Source: Corallium rubrum
Taxonomy: Eukaryota > Cnidaria > Anthozoa > Scleralcyonacea > Coralliidae
Direction of reading: 5' to 3'
DNA: 64,000 nucleotides
NCBI GenBank assembly: GCA_964035015.1
Contig: OZ035998.1
Location: forward strand, 26,095,417 to 26,159,416
The translations under genes were made by a program, and so were the position numbers. Positions 56,031 to 64,000 of the stretch are shown piece after piece (position 1 is the first letter of the stretch; the number at the start of each line of letters is the position of its first letter). Below the pieces are notes generated by a model. The model did no database searches. It had not been told where the DNA came from and saw only the letters and a program-made list of their open reading frames with translations.

Positions 56031-56067
56031 TTCCCGACAGACACACATTATGTGTACCAACCCAGAG

Positions 56068-56073
56068 TATAAA
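56068..56073 (+). promoter_or_regulatory. TATA box upstream of a small Polinton gene
   Basis: TATAAA precedes the likely ATG at 56,092 by 18 nt, close for a metazoan promoter but repeated in style before other genes of this element. Confidence 0.3.
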
Positions 56074-56091
56074 AGCCCATGTTTATTGAAG

Positions 56092-56390
56092 ATGTGTTCA
56101 TTTGAGGATGTCTGCTTGTATAAGAAGGAACTGCGACCTTTGTGTAAACCCGAATTAAGAAAAGCAATCATAAACGCCACAGACGACGATTTACTGGAAG
56201 CTATAAGACAGTGTCTTCTGAACGTCTGGTGTGAAACAATTAAACTTACAACGAAAATCGGAAAGAAGGTCGCGCCGTATTTGGATCATATCCATTTTGT
56301 TGCTGATAAACGTAACCCAGTAACAAAAAGATAAAAAGTTATTCTACAAGAAGGTGAAGGTTTTCTACCGTTTCTCCTTGTTCTGTACTT
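56092..56390 (+). pseudogene. Small conserved Polinton protein, function unknown
   Basis: From ATG 56,092 the frame encodes MCSFEDVCLYKKELRPLCKP, then helical segments (ATDDDLLEAIRQCLLNVW) and HIHFVADKRNPVTKR, before TAA at 56,332. Matching sequence (ILQEGEGFLPFLL-like) continues past the stop to about 56,390 in another frame, so the gene is broken near its end. Short helical proteins of this kind with a C-terminal GGFLP-type tail are found in many metazoan Polintons next to the ATPase and capsid genes. Their role is unknown; the family call is from memory. Confidence 0.6.
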
Positions 56391-56420
56391 GAACAACTGG
56401 CAAAGCTTTTTAACGAAATA

Positions 56421-56675
56421 ATGGAACATGTCAGGAGATTGGTACTAGTTCCAGAACATATGACAGATCGAAAGAAACCCTTGGTCACTCCTTTAACAGC
56501 GTAAGTGAATGAACTAGCTTCAGAAATGCAAAATCTTCTGAAAGGTCAAGGTATAACACAAGATGAAAAAGTCAAAATGTGCAACCAGACGCTTCAACGT
56601 TATCTGAATTATTACGATAAAAGAATGAGTAGACCTGTACGTGTAAACGTTATACCGCCTACGTTATACCCCTGA
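56421..56675 (+). pseudogene. Second small conserved Polinton protein with in-frame stop
   Basis: The frame starts at ATG 56,421 (MEHVRRLVLVPEHMTDRKKP), meets TAA at 56,502-56,504 and continues in the same frame with NELASEMQNLLKGQG and LQRYLNYYDKRMSRP to TGA at 56,673. The LVPEH start and LQRYLN helix recur in Polinton-associated proteins of unknown role. One nonsense change separates it from an intact frame. Confidence 0.6.
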
Positions 56676-56835
56676 CGTCACAGGTAGGCCCAGCAACATC
56701 AAAAAGTACAAAAGAAAAACAGAAACGAAGAGACAAAAACTTACATCCATATAAATGTGTTAAATAAGTTTATTCCATGCAAAACTTTGATATTACAATA
56801 AAGAATTGTTTACAACATTAATTGTCTTGTATTTA

Positions 56836-57329
56836 TTACACACAATAATATTTACGCATAAAGTCACGAACTGGGGTTTTATAGCAAAACCTTTGAAACG
56901 TTTTTACTATAGATCATACTAGCAGTTTTACTTGGAATGAACAGACTTTACAATCATTAGGGTCTCGCGTGTGTGGACAGTATTGTTTTATGCTTTACAA
57001 AGATGTAGAAATATACCCATGTCAACAATTGTTGGCATGTTTGCTGATAATAAAGAATGGAATGACATGCTAGGTCCTTGTCCGTACGAGTCCATGAACT
57101 CCCCTATTCCAACTGATGTGAGATAAATCGCTACCCAATGCGTACCAGGTCCATTACTAGAATCCACATTCAGAATAAAACCTCTAGGTCTTTTTGGCAT
57201 CTGACTTGGTAGACGATCCGATGGTAACACGTCTTTAAACACGGTCTCACATAAAACGTTGCGGTTGGCGCCAATTTCGATAAGACTAAGATATAAATAG
57301 CTGTTGTCAGAGCCGTTCCAAATTGACAT
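56836..57329 (-). pseudogene. Polinton C48 (adenain-like) cysteine protease with internal inversion
   Basis: Adenain-like proteases process capsid precursors using His, Asp/Glu and Cys residues. The minus-strand frame from ATG 57,329 contains PKRPRGFILNVDSSNGPGTH, WVAIYLTS (catalytic His region) and GEFMDSYGQGP (acid residue region). It ends matching near 57,078. The cysteine box (RVCGQYCLFYAL, about 56,962-56,998) and following MSTIVGMFADN lie on the plus strand, within about 56,872-57,077. The expected C-terminal tail (VRDFMRKYYCV, stop 56,836) is again on the minus strand. So a segment of about 205 bp is inverted in place. The gene sits 21 nt after the capsid stop. Confidence 0.82.
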
Positions 57330-57350
57330 TCTATCGATACGTTTTCATTT

Positions 57351-57616
57351 TTAATCAGCTGTCAGATCAAACACGAATAGAGTGTACCCATTGGCATACT
57401 CGTCTCGTGTAATACCACTGCCGTCATTTTGAAATAACTTGTTAGTGCCAGCATACAAGGTTTGGAAAGCGGACACATAGTTACTTCTTCTCTCAGCAGA
57501 AAATTTCAGTTGTAGGGGTTTTCCAGGCAAATGTTCTCCATTTACCGTTAGTCCCAGAGAAGTAGTGTCATAGTTTTTGAAATTGAAAGGATTTTTGGTA
57601 TAGGTACCATTATAAG
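57351..57616 (-). pseudogene. Major capsid protein, C-terminal part (split by L2 insertion)
   Basis: The minus strand encodes NPFNFKNYDTTSLGLTVNGE, LQLKFSAERRSNYVSAF and DEYANGYTLFVFDLTAD, ending at TAA 57,351. This is the C-terminal jelly-roll region of Polinton double jelly-roll major capsid proteins ('F54H12.2-like' in metazoan annotations). The N-terminal part is at 62,330-63,233, about 4.7 kb away, on the other side of a CR1/L2 element. The 3' end is followed closely by the protease gene. Confidence 0.85.
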
Positions 57617-57665
57617 CATCCGCATCCGCATCCGCATCCGCATCCGCATCCGCATCCGCATCCGC
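57617..57665. repeat. (GCATCC)n hexanucleotide repeat at the L2/capsid junction
   Basis: Eight 'gcatcc' units lie exactly between capsid coding sequence and the 5' end of the L2 element. In the capsid frame they would extend an Ala-Asp stretch. Confidence 0.9.
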
Positions 57666-57691
57666 GTATCAATTCTCGGTCGGAAGCGGTC

Positions 57692-58330
57692 ATGCGGTAT
57701 TCGGCTCCGTTGATTATCTTACTTTTAGCTTATATATCCAAGCTTAAACTCATCGAATTTTCCTATATCAAGGAAATAGATACTTCAAGACCTACTGAGT
57801 TCGCCTTTAGTATCCCATTGGCTCGAAAAGAAAAGCTTTTACTCGGAAATGAAGTCTTATATCAGACCGCTAGGTCACGGCAAACTAACATCCCAAGTGT
57901 GGCCAGTCAAAGCAACAGAATAATTTTCACACTGTTACTTCCTGGAGGTGATGTCGAACTCAATCCTGGAGACAAATGGGAGTGCCCCTGTGGAATATGT
58001 TCTAAACCCGTCACGTCAAACCAAGCAGGAATCCAGTGTGATGAATGTGATACTTGTTACCACTCGAAGCGTTGTAATATTGAACCATTCATGTATGACC
58101 TCCTTTCCAAATTCATCTCTTACTTGGATATGTTCACAGTGCGGACTCCCGAATTTCTCTAACTCATTCTTCAATGAATCGATAAATTCTCTGGATTCGC
58201 CGAACACCTTTGCCCTGTTGGACGAAACGATGGCTAATCGAGCTACCTTGTCCCAAAATGGCGGTCAAATTCATTGTAGAAGTAAAGATAAACACCACCT
58301 GAAAACCTCGAAATGCAAATTAACGTGCCT
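57692..58330 (+). pseudogene. L2 N-terminal region: 2A-like motif and PHD finger
   Basis: A hydrophobic N-terminus (APLIILLLAYIS) is followed by FTLLLPGGDVELNPG (2A-like motif at 57,947-57,970) and a PHD-type Cys/His pattern (CPCGICSKPV, QCDECDTCYHSKRC). 2A peptides cause ribosomal skipping between the final Gly and Pro; here the residue after NPG is Asp. A frameshift near 58,110 moves the PHD's last CSQCG pair to another frame. PHD fingers in these elements may guide chromatin binding; that is inference. Confidence 0.8.
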
Positions 58331-59183
58331 TGTAGTAAACTGTCAAAGCATACGGAATAAAGTAGCTGATATAGCCGCGATCACCGAAGAATATAAACCG
58401 GACATAATCCTCGGAAATTAATCCTGGTTACACCCTGGTATCATGAATAACGAAATCTTCCCAGAAAATTACAACATCTACCGAAAAGACCGACTATCTG
58501 ATAGCCATGGAGGTGTTTTCCAGGCTGTGAAGAAGGATATAACAGTTACACATCGTGACGACCTCGATAACGATTGTGAGGTTATTTGGACGCAATGTCA
58601 GATCAAGAACAAGAGATCAAAGTCCTTATTCCTAGCCTCCTTTTACCGACCAAACATGAATGACACAAAAAGCCTGGAAGAACTTGATGCATCTTTATTC
58701 AAATTAGGTGATAAAATTGATAAAAACAATGTTATCTTGGCAAGCGATTTCAATGCCCCGAATATGAATTGGACTGACCTTAACACAACAAATAGCCCAA
58801 CTAATGAACGCCTCCTTGAGATCACAAGTGAGCATGCACTCACTCAACTAGCGCAAGAACCTACTAGAAAACAAGGGGTCACACATAATATCCTTGACAT
58901 TGTCTTAACGAACAATGATAAGGTTATAAACAACATTAGTGTTATCCCAGGAATAAGCGACCACGACATGGTACTATTTCACGTAAACCTGGCCTGCAGA
59001 AAGAAAAAACGCGTCAAAGGTAAGATCTACATCAGAAAGAGAGCAGACACAACCCGTATAAAGGAACAATTACAAGACCTTGTGAATGTCTTCGAGGAAA
59101 CGATGATAAACGAGTCTGTGAAATCAGTGGAATATGTTTCAAGAAAGAATAACCAGTATAATGGACTCATGTATACCGCATAA
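58300..59183 (+). pseudogene. L2 APE-type endonuclease domain
   Basis: Apurinic-like endonucleases nick target DNA to prime reverse transcription. The domain starts CLVVNCQSIRNKVADI and reaches a premature TAA at 58,419-58,421 where the first catalytic Glu would be expected. It then continues in the same frame: DFNAPNMNW (58,747-58,773) and the terminal GISDHDMV (58,951-58,974) are present. The frame closes at 59,183 (TAA). Confidence 0.85.
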
Positions 59184-59630
59184 GTTCACTAGTTCACGAA
59201 ATAATTTACCATGGTTCGAACGCAACTTGAGGAGACAAAGCAGGAAAAAGCAAAAGCTTTACAACAAAGCTAAGAAGTCAGGAAAATAGTCCGAATGGAG
59301 TAGATTCAAAATGGCTAGGAAGCAATTACACCTGAACTTGAAAAGTTCCAGAAACAATTACCTCTCTGATTTCCTGGGAAACTCCATCCAAGAAAATCCT
59401 AAGGCTTTCTGGTCTCACCTCAAAAAGCTGGGTAAGGAGGATACGGATATTCAAGACTTCAGTGTTGGAAATGAAGTATTATCCAAACCAATATGTAAGG
59501 CAGAAGCATTAAACAACAAGTTCGCCAGTGTTTTTAGTAGAGAAGACAGATAAAATTCCAGATATCGAGGGAAATCCTATACCATCTATTGCAGCAATAA
59601 CCATTACAACTTCTGGAGTCGAAAAACAAC
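59184..59630 (+). pseudogene. L2 linker between endonuclease and reverse transcriptase
   Basis: Coding resemblance continues with stops: YLSDFLGNSIQENPKAFWSH and ALNNKFASVFS are typical CR1/L2 linker phrases. The frame ends near 59,550 and shifts before the Penelope-like insertion. Confidence 0.7.
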
Positions 59631-59644
59631 TAAGTATGCTAAAG
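59631..59644. repeat. Target-site duplication, left copy
   Basis: TAAGTATGCTAAAG here is identical to 60,710-60,723, flanking the Penelope-like element. Confidence 0.93.
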
Positions 59645-59826
59645 TAATAAAAGTATTCATAAAGCTTCCAGTATTCCCCGTCCGGACACTTTAAAACAAC
59701 CTTCGGAAAGACTTTCTGATAATAAAACTCCACTAGTTCTCACATTTCATCCATTTCATCATTAGCCGTAATTTTCACATCTTAAAGAATGACCCTGAAA
59801 CATCTGCCATTTTCACTGATAACCCT

Positions 59827-60441
59827 TTGATCTCTTATCGACGCAATAAAAACATTCGGGATAGTTTAGTACGCAGTGCCCTTAGAGAAAATCTACAGGC
59901 ACCTGTGGGTACTCCTTCTTGTTCTCGCACACGATGCTACACATGTTCGTTTCTTGACCCTGCCGCATTAATTTCAGGACCCAAATCTAATTTCACCATT
60001 CGGCATAATTTCACATGCACCTCTTCCAACCTCATTTACTGCATTTCTTGCAGTAAATGCTGCATGCTCTACATTGGTGAAACTGGCAGACGTTTATCTG
60101 ACAGGTTTGCTGAACATCTTCGTTCTGTGAGGAACAATGATGTTGACAAGCCTGTTGCCCGACATTTTAATAGTGTCAACCATCATATTTCTGACATGAA
60201 AGTTTGTGCTATCTCACCCATTTCCGGTGGTAATCATAGCCGCAAACGACAGGAAAAGCGTCTCTTTTCAAAATTGGAACCATTCATCCTCATGGACTCA
60301 ACGAACGTTTTTCTTTTATCTAACACTTCTGAAGATGCTGTTTTCGTATTAGCAAGGGCAGACATAAACAGTGTTTTCACTTTACTTCTCCATTCTTTAC
60401 TCTCTATTTTTTACTCTCCTTTTTTTACTTATCGATGGTGA
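59827..60441 (+). pseudogene. Penelope-like GIY-YIG endonuclease region
   Basis: GIY-YIG nucleases make the nick that primes integration. The 204-codon open frame has a linker with a Cys motif (CSRTRCYTC, about residues 33-41), then LIYCISCSKCCMLYIGETGR (the GIY-YIG core reads LIY...YIG), RLSDRFAEHLRSVR (catalytic Arg helix) and PVARHFNSVNHH. The endonuclease region is intact, but the reverse transcriptase is missing upstream (stops before 59,827), so the element is dead on arrival. Confidence 0.88.
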
Positions 60442-60599
60442 GAATAGCAAATGGCTTTCGCATCTCATTATTTATTTGTTATTGTTACTTTGCTCTGATT
60501 GGCTTATTCTTTTGAATCTCATTATTAGTTTGTCTTGGTTACCTTTATCTGATTGGCTAATTTTTATTACGTGATTATCTCGCGTATATAAGCTCGTTG

Positions 60600-60709
60600 T
60601 TTGTTTTACTCTTTACGTTTCTCTCTGACGAAGGGCCTTCGCTCGAAACGTTAGACCACTTACGTTCTCTGTTTCGGCAGTATTAACTTACTATACCATA
60701 TTTCGATTG
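60600..60709 (+). ncRNA. Penelope-like 3' terminal sequence with hammerhead-like core
   Basis: CTGACGA (60,625-60,631), a GGGC/GCUC stem (60,633-60,644 with CUUC loop) and GAAAC (60,645-60,649) are in hammerhead order. The preceding UCU and following AGA could pair as stem I. Type I hammerheads are known in Penelope-like terminal repeats. An extra A before stem II and the very short stem III make self-cleavage uncertain. Confidence 0.55.
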
Positions 60710-60723
60710 TAAGTATGCTAAAG
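60710..60723. repeat. Target-site duplication, right copy
   Basis: Identical 14 bases to 59,631-59,644; the L2 reading frame resumes here. Confidence 0.93.
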
Positions 60724-62183
60724 GCTGATAAAGCATATGGCCCATATGGAATACCACCCTGGTTCCTGAAAGAAAATGCACGTGAAATATCGAAGATTCT
60801 TACTAACATATACCAGGAATCTATTAACACGGGAACTGTACCTAACCAATGGAAAAAATCCAACGTATGTATGTACAATTCACAAGAAAGGGAAGAAATC
60901 GGATCCATCTAATTATAGGCCAATATCGCTTACCTGCATTGCATCAAAAGTACTTGAACACATTGTTCATAGTCATGTCATGAAGCATCTTGCTAAATAT
61001 GAAGTTCTTACCGATTACCAGCATGGTTTCAGAGCTAAACGATCTACTGAAACACAACTCATATGTATTATCCATGATATCGCAAGTACCAGTCAGTCGA
61101 ATAAAACAGTCCACGCAGCAATCCTCGATTTCTCAAAGGCCGTTGATAAAGTTCCCCATCGTCGCATCCTGAAGAAACTTGACTACTATGGTATACGTGG
61201 CTCACCACTTGATTGCTTTCAATCGTTCTTAATGCAACGTACCCAGTCAGTGGTCTACGAGGGGGTATTTTCTTCTACACCCACAATATCTGGTGTCCCT
61301 CAAGGAACAGTCCTAGGCCCATTGTTATTCTTATTATATGTCAACGATATACCTAATGACCTTAGTTCTCCGGTTAGACTGTTTGCTGATGATGCATTAT
61401 TGTATGCCACAATTTCAAGCGAAGAAGACACTAATGATCTCCAAGGCGATTTGCGTTGGCTATAAATCTGGCAACAAAAGTGGCAAATGGAGTTCAACCC
61501 GTCGAAATGTAAGATGTGTATTACGACCAAGAGAAATCCGCCACCTAAACGAGAATATGTATTCTACGGTGAAATAATTGAAGAAGTTGAATCCCATCTT
61601 TACCTGGGAATTGTGCTTGATCAGAAAATGAGATGGTCACCACACATTACCAACATTACAACCAAGGCAAATAGAGTATTAGGACTTATTAAACGTAACC
61701 TCTGGAACTGTACTCAAAACGTGAAGGAAATAGCCTATACGACACTTGTGAGACCAAAACTTCTATATGCCTGTACCGCATGGGATCCATATTATAAGAA
61801 AGATATAGGAGATCTCGAAAGAGTACAAAGAAAAGCAGCTCGATTCTGCACTGGTCAATACGATCGAACAGCAAGCGTGACAAGTAGCTATGCTTCAAAG
61901 TTTAAAATGGGACACTCTTGAAAAAATGCGAAAACGAGCAAGGCTCACGACCATGTATAAAATGTGCCATGGTTACTTGGAAGGACATTGGGAAGAATAC
62001 CTAATTCCAAATAATGAACGGAGAACCCGGGGTAGCCACCAGTTTAAATCTCGAATTCCTAGGGCAACCAAAGACATTTTTAAGTGCTCATTTTTTCCAA
62101 GGACAATTAGTGAATGGAACCAACTTCCAGTAGAAACTGTTAATGCCAAATCTATTGACTCTTTTAAAAATAGCCTGTTTTAA
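60712..62183 (+). pseudogene. L2 reverse transcriptase and C-terminal region
   Basis: The reverse transcriptase resumes after the Penelope-like insertion (KADKAYGPYGIPPWFLKENA). It shifts frame near 60,880, then runs PSNYRPISLTCIASKVLEHI, LDFSKAVDKVPHRR (first catalytic Asp at 61,127), SGVPQGTVLGPLLFLLYVND and LFADDALLY (catalytic FADD at 61,382-61,393). A TAA at 61,463-61,465 interrupts it after DLRWL. The same frame continues to about 61,870 (HLYLGIVLDQKMRW, RPKLLYACTAWDPY), then a frameshift leads into the C-terminal piece at 61,890-62,183 (RTISEWNQLPVETVNAKSID). All RT catalytic residues survive, but the gene is not translatable as one protein. Confidence 0.92.
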
Positions 62184-62329
62184 CTTAATGTATTTACTTT
62201 AGTTTTATTTCTTCTTTTTTCTCTTTTTTTTCCCTTTTTTTTAAATACTTTTTTAGGTTTTAACCTACATTATATTTTTATTATAGTAGTTGGCGTGATA
62301 TCTTAATAGGATTTTGCCGATTTTTAACA

Positions 62330-63233
62330 ATGTAAAAATGTAAAAAAAATCTAATGACCACTCGATAAGGTATCGGGTCTTGAAATATATTTGGTTGATT
62401 ACCTGATATATTTCCTCTCGGTACAGAAACCACTTTACAACTGATGCGATTGATAGGATACTTGGCTGTGGCACGCGTTGAACGGCATGGAACCATCTTA
62501 ACGGTAGAAGAGACGTTGACACGTCGAACGCGAAATACACATTCTTCCAAAACCACTTTAAAGTCAGGACGATCTGCTGACGCTATAGGTTTCTCGAACG
62601 CGCTAACTTGAGTTTGATTGGTACAACACCAAGATCTATAACGATCTTGTGCAAACAGGTCGGAATGGATTCTTCCTACCATGGCTACAGACTTACTTTG
62701 GCTTGCATGAACATATCGCAGTTTCAAACCCTTTTTTGCATCGGCATCTACTGATACAGTGTTTACGGCATCCATTCGGCCAGCTTGATCTTTATAGTAC
62801 AGCGCTGAGGTTAGATGAGATGATTTTGCGTCTTTGCTAAAGTTCAGTACAGTTTCCATATATGATAGGTACGGATAACCAATGCTCAACGGTGTGACAA
62901 GCTTGTTGTTCAGGTAAACTTCTACTTGAGAAAATAAAGCAGGCATCCACAGATTTACAGGTCCGACTTGAACATTTTCATCGAGATTAGTTCCATCATG
63001 GTTGGTATCTTTGCTTTCACGTGTAGGTAACTGTTTGCTAAATCGGTACACAGAGAATTTGCAGCACACAGAAACTCGATGGTGTCTGAAGCTCCAATAC
63101 TCGATACTGGATCTATATCTTCCCAAAATCCTTTATTCACTTCTACTTGCGTAGCAGGCATTGAAAATACATCTAATTCTGATTTTCCACAACCACATGA
63201 ATCTTTATGCAGGACACTAAAAGCTTGACTCAT
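62330..63233 (-). pseudogene. Major capsid protein, N-terminal part, frameshifted
   Basis: This is the double jelly-roll capsid (hexon-like) protein of Polintons. ATG at 63,233 starts MSQAFSVLHKDSCGCGKSEL, followed by DVFSMPATQVEVNKGFWEDI and SYLHVKAKI. A frameshift around 63,000-63,030 moves the rest to another frame: GPVNLWMPALFSQVEVYLNN, GYPYLSYMETVLNFSKDAK and so on to DPIPYRVVI near 62,345. There the match stops at the L2 insertion. The C-terminal part is at 57,351-57,616. SELD-(V/L)-FS-P-TQ near the start is a strong family signature. Confidence 0.9.
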
Positions 63234-63239
63234 GATTTG

Positions 63240-63652
63240 TATTTTTTGAACGGGCCACTCTTTCCTTCGATAGGCTCAGATGTTTTCTTCTTCACTGTTT
63301 GCGAACAACTGTTCGGCTTTTATAGGAGAATTCGCCCGTTTGTGTTTACGACCGGCTCCTGATTGGTTCGTAACCTGACGGATCCCTTTTTGAGCAAGAT
63401 CTTTCACGGCTTCAGAACCACAGCCAGAACATCTTGACCAACATCTTTTACAGCTTGCAGAGCTCTTCTTCCAATAACTTGAGCTCCTTGTTTACTAGAG
63501 GTATTGCAAAGCGTGCAATACTTTTAAAAAAACTTCCAATGCCGTAACCTTTCTGAATACGTGCACCTCGAAAACCAGGTAGGCTTCCGCCTTGTTGTCT
63601 TCTTAAATAATGCTGTTGAAATTGCTTTGTCTGGAATAATTGTATGTCTCAT
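63240..63652 (-). pseudogene. Small basic virion-like protein between penton and capsid genes, frameshifted
   Basis: The ATG at 63,652-63,650 overlaps the penton stop (ATGA arrangement). The frame is broken several times, but coherent pieces remain: KQGAQVIGRRALQAVKDVGQ (about 63,500-63,430) and a lysine-rich C-terminus. Position and composition match the small protein (often compared with adenovirus pVI/core proteins) located between penton and capsid genes in metazoan Polintons. The comparison to adenovirus is inference. Confidence 0.55.
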
Positions 63653-64000
63653 TTTTTAAATGAAATACGAGATCTTCGCTGTCTAAAGTGAAGCGTCGCG
63701 ATCGACTTCCCGAAGCCAAATGATACGTTTTCGCTTTTGTCGTCCTTTATATTCACTTCAATTGTTTCGAAGGACTTCACCTTGACAGGAATATATTGTA
63801 GGTTATGGAGACTGACGTTCACGTTTTCCCCATACCGTCCTTGAGTATTGACAATTCTGAGTAGGGGAACTTTAACATCTCCGACAAACTGTGCCTTCAC
63901 GATATCGGTGTATACATACATGGCTGAAAATCCACCGTTGACGTCTGCTACGTAAGGGCTTAGGGTTTTCTTTTTAATTACGGTGTCTTGTTGAAACCAT
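63649..64000 (-). pseudogene. Polinton minor capsid (penton), copy 2, partial at window edge
   Basis: The minus strand from the window edge to TGA at 63,649 encodes MYVYTDIVKAQFVGDVKVPL, RIVNTQGRYGENVNVSLHNL, QYIPVKVKSFETIEVNIKDD and a basic end SRISFKK. The frame is open over the visible ~117 codons. It is homologous to copy 1 at 53,952-54,675 and keeps the C-terminus that copy 1 lacks. It overlaps the next gene's ATG by 2 bases. Whether the whole gene is intact cannot be judged because its start lies outside the window. Confidence 0.8.

Larger units (their letters stand above)
59645..60709 (+). mobile_element. 5'-truncated Penelope-like element (GIY-YIG type)
   Basis: A 14-bp perfect duplication brackets 1,065 bp. 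The element keeps only the end of the reverse-transcriptase/linker region, the GIY-YIG endonuclease and the 3' terminal sequence with a hammerhead-like motif. It interrupts the L2 reverse transcriptase between codons. Related terminal fragments occur at 10,005-10,152 and 16,255-16,334. Confidence 0.92.
57666..62280 (+). mobile_element. CR1/L2-clade non-LTR retrotransposon inserted in the capsid gene
   Basis: Ordered domains on the plus strand are a 2A-like motif, PHD-type zinc finger, APE-type endonuclease, reverse transcriptase and a conserved C-terminal region, with a T-rich 3' end (62,200-62,245). This layout is known for CR1/L2-like elements of marine invertebrates. It is full length or nearly so, but broken by frameshifts, stops and a Penelope-like insertion (59,645-60,709). 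It splits the Polinton capsid gene, so it is younger than the Polinton. Confidence 0.88.
52588..64000. mobile_element. Decayed Polinton/Maverick (adintovirus-like) element, right end outside window
   Basis: Polintons are large self-synthesising DNA elements related to viruses. They encode a retroviral-type integrase, protein-primed polymerase, packaging ATPase, C48 protease and jelly-roll capsid proteins. All these except the polymerase are represented here. Plus-strand genes (52,660-56,675) converge on minus-strand genes (56,836-64,000), a common Polinton layout. Every gene has at least one stop, frameshift, truncation or insertion. Insertions are a CR1/L2 element, a Penelope-like element inside that, and a MITE. 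The penton gene is present twice in opposite orientation, so part may derive from a second copy. Confidence 0.85.

Noticed and set aside
52588..64000. Intact Polinton or active virus
   Set aside because: Integrase is truncated, ATPase and capsid are frameshifted or split, protease is inverted, and no polymerase is in the window.
46621..64000. More DOCK exons upstream
   Set aside because: Minus-strand frames here were compared by eye with the N-terminal part of DOCK6/7/8 and none fitted with splice sites.

Overview
This window looks like the genome of an anthozoan cnidarian, most likely a stony coral. It is AT-rich, intron-rich and crowded with fold-back elements. It carries Polinton/Maverick genes, CR1/L2 and Penelope-like retroelements, a Helitron helicase remnant and a tRNA-derived SINE. 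The species is inference; no marker gene was identified. There are no prokaryotic operons, rRNAs or CRISPR arrays.

One host gene is recognisable: the 3' half of a DOCK-family Rho-GEF of the DOCK6/7/8 (DOCK-C) type, on the minus strand. Fourteen consecutive coding exons run from 46,620 down to the stop codon at 16,367. They join in frame to 1,779 nt (592 residues plus stop). Exons total under 2 kb of about 30 kb; the introns are full of repeats. Exons for the N-terminal half were not found, so everything above 46,620 may be upstream intron. A Penelope-type terminal fragment with a hammerhead-ribozyme-like core lies 32 nt past the DOCK stop codon, in mRNA sense.

1-16,366 is intergenic and made almost entirely of nested inverted-repeat elements: a long-TIR element with 20-bp subterminal repeats (1-4,530) containing two other elements, several TA-flanked MITEs, a 1.9-kb fold-back (7,980-9,893) and a (GA)n/(GACAGA)n microsatellite. 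The DOCK introns hold more MITEs, a palindromic SINE cluster, a Helitron PIF1-like helicase fragment and a RecQ-like helicase fragment inside a repeat family.

46,621-52,600 is again repeats, with a second RecQ-like fragment. 52,588-64,000 is a decayed Polinton (adintovirus-like endogenous virus). Plus-strand remnants: GRF zinc-finger protein, truncated integrase with chromodomain, truncated minor capsid (penton), an acidic Q/E-rich frame, FtsK/HerA-type packaging ATPase and two small conserved proteins. Minus-strand remnants: second penton copy, small basic virion-like protein, major capsid and C48 protease. The capsid gene is split by a CR1/L2 element, itself split by a Penelope-like element with a 14-bp target duplication. 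A segment of about 205 bp holding the protease cysteine box is inverted in place. All these viral genes carry stops, frameshifts or insertions and look inactive. The nested insertions date one another: Polinton first, then L2, then Penelope.
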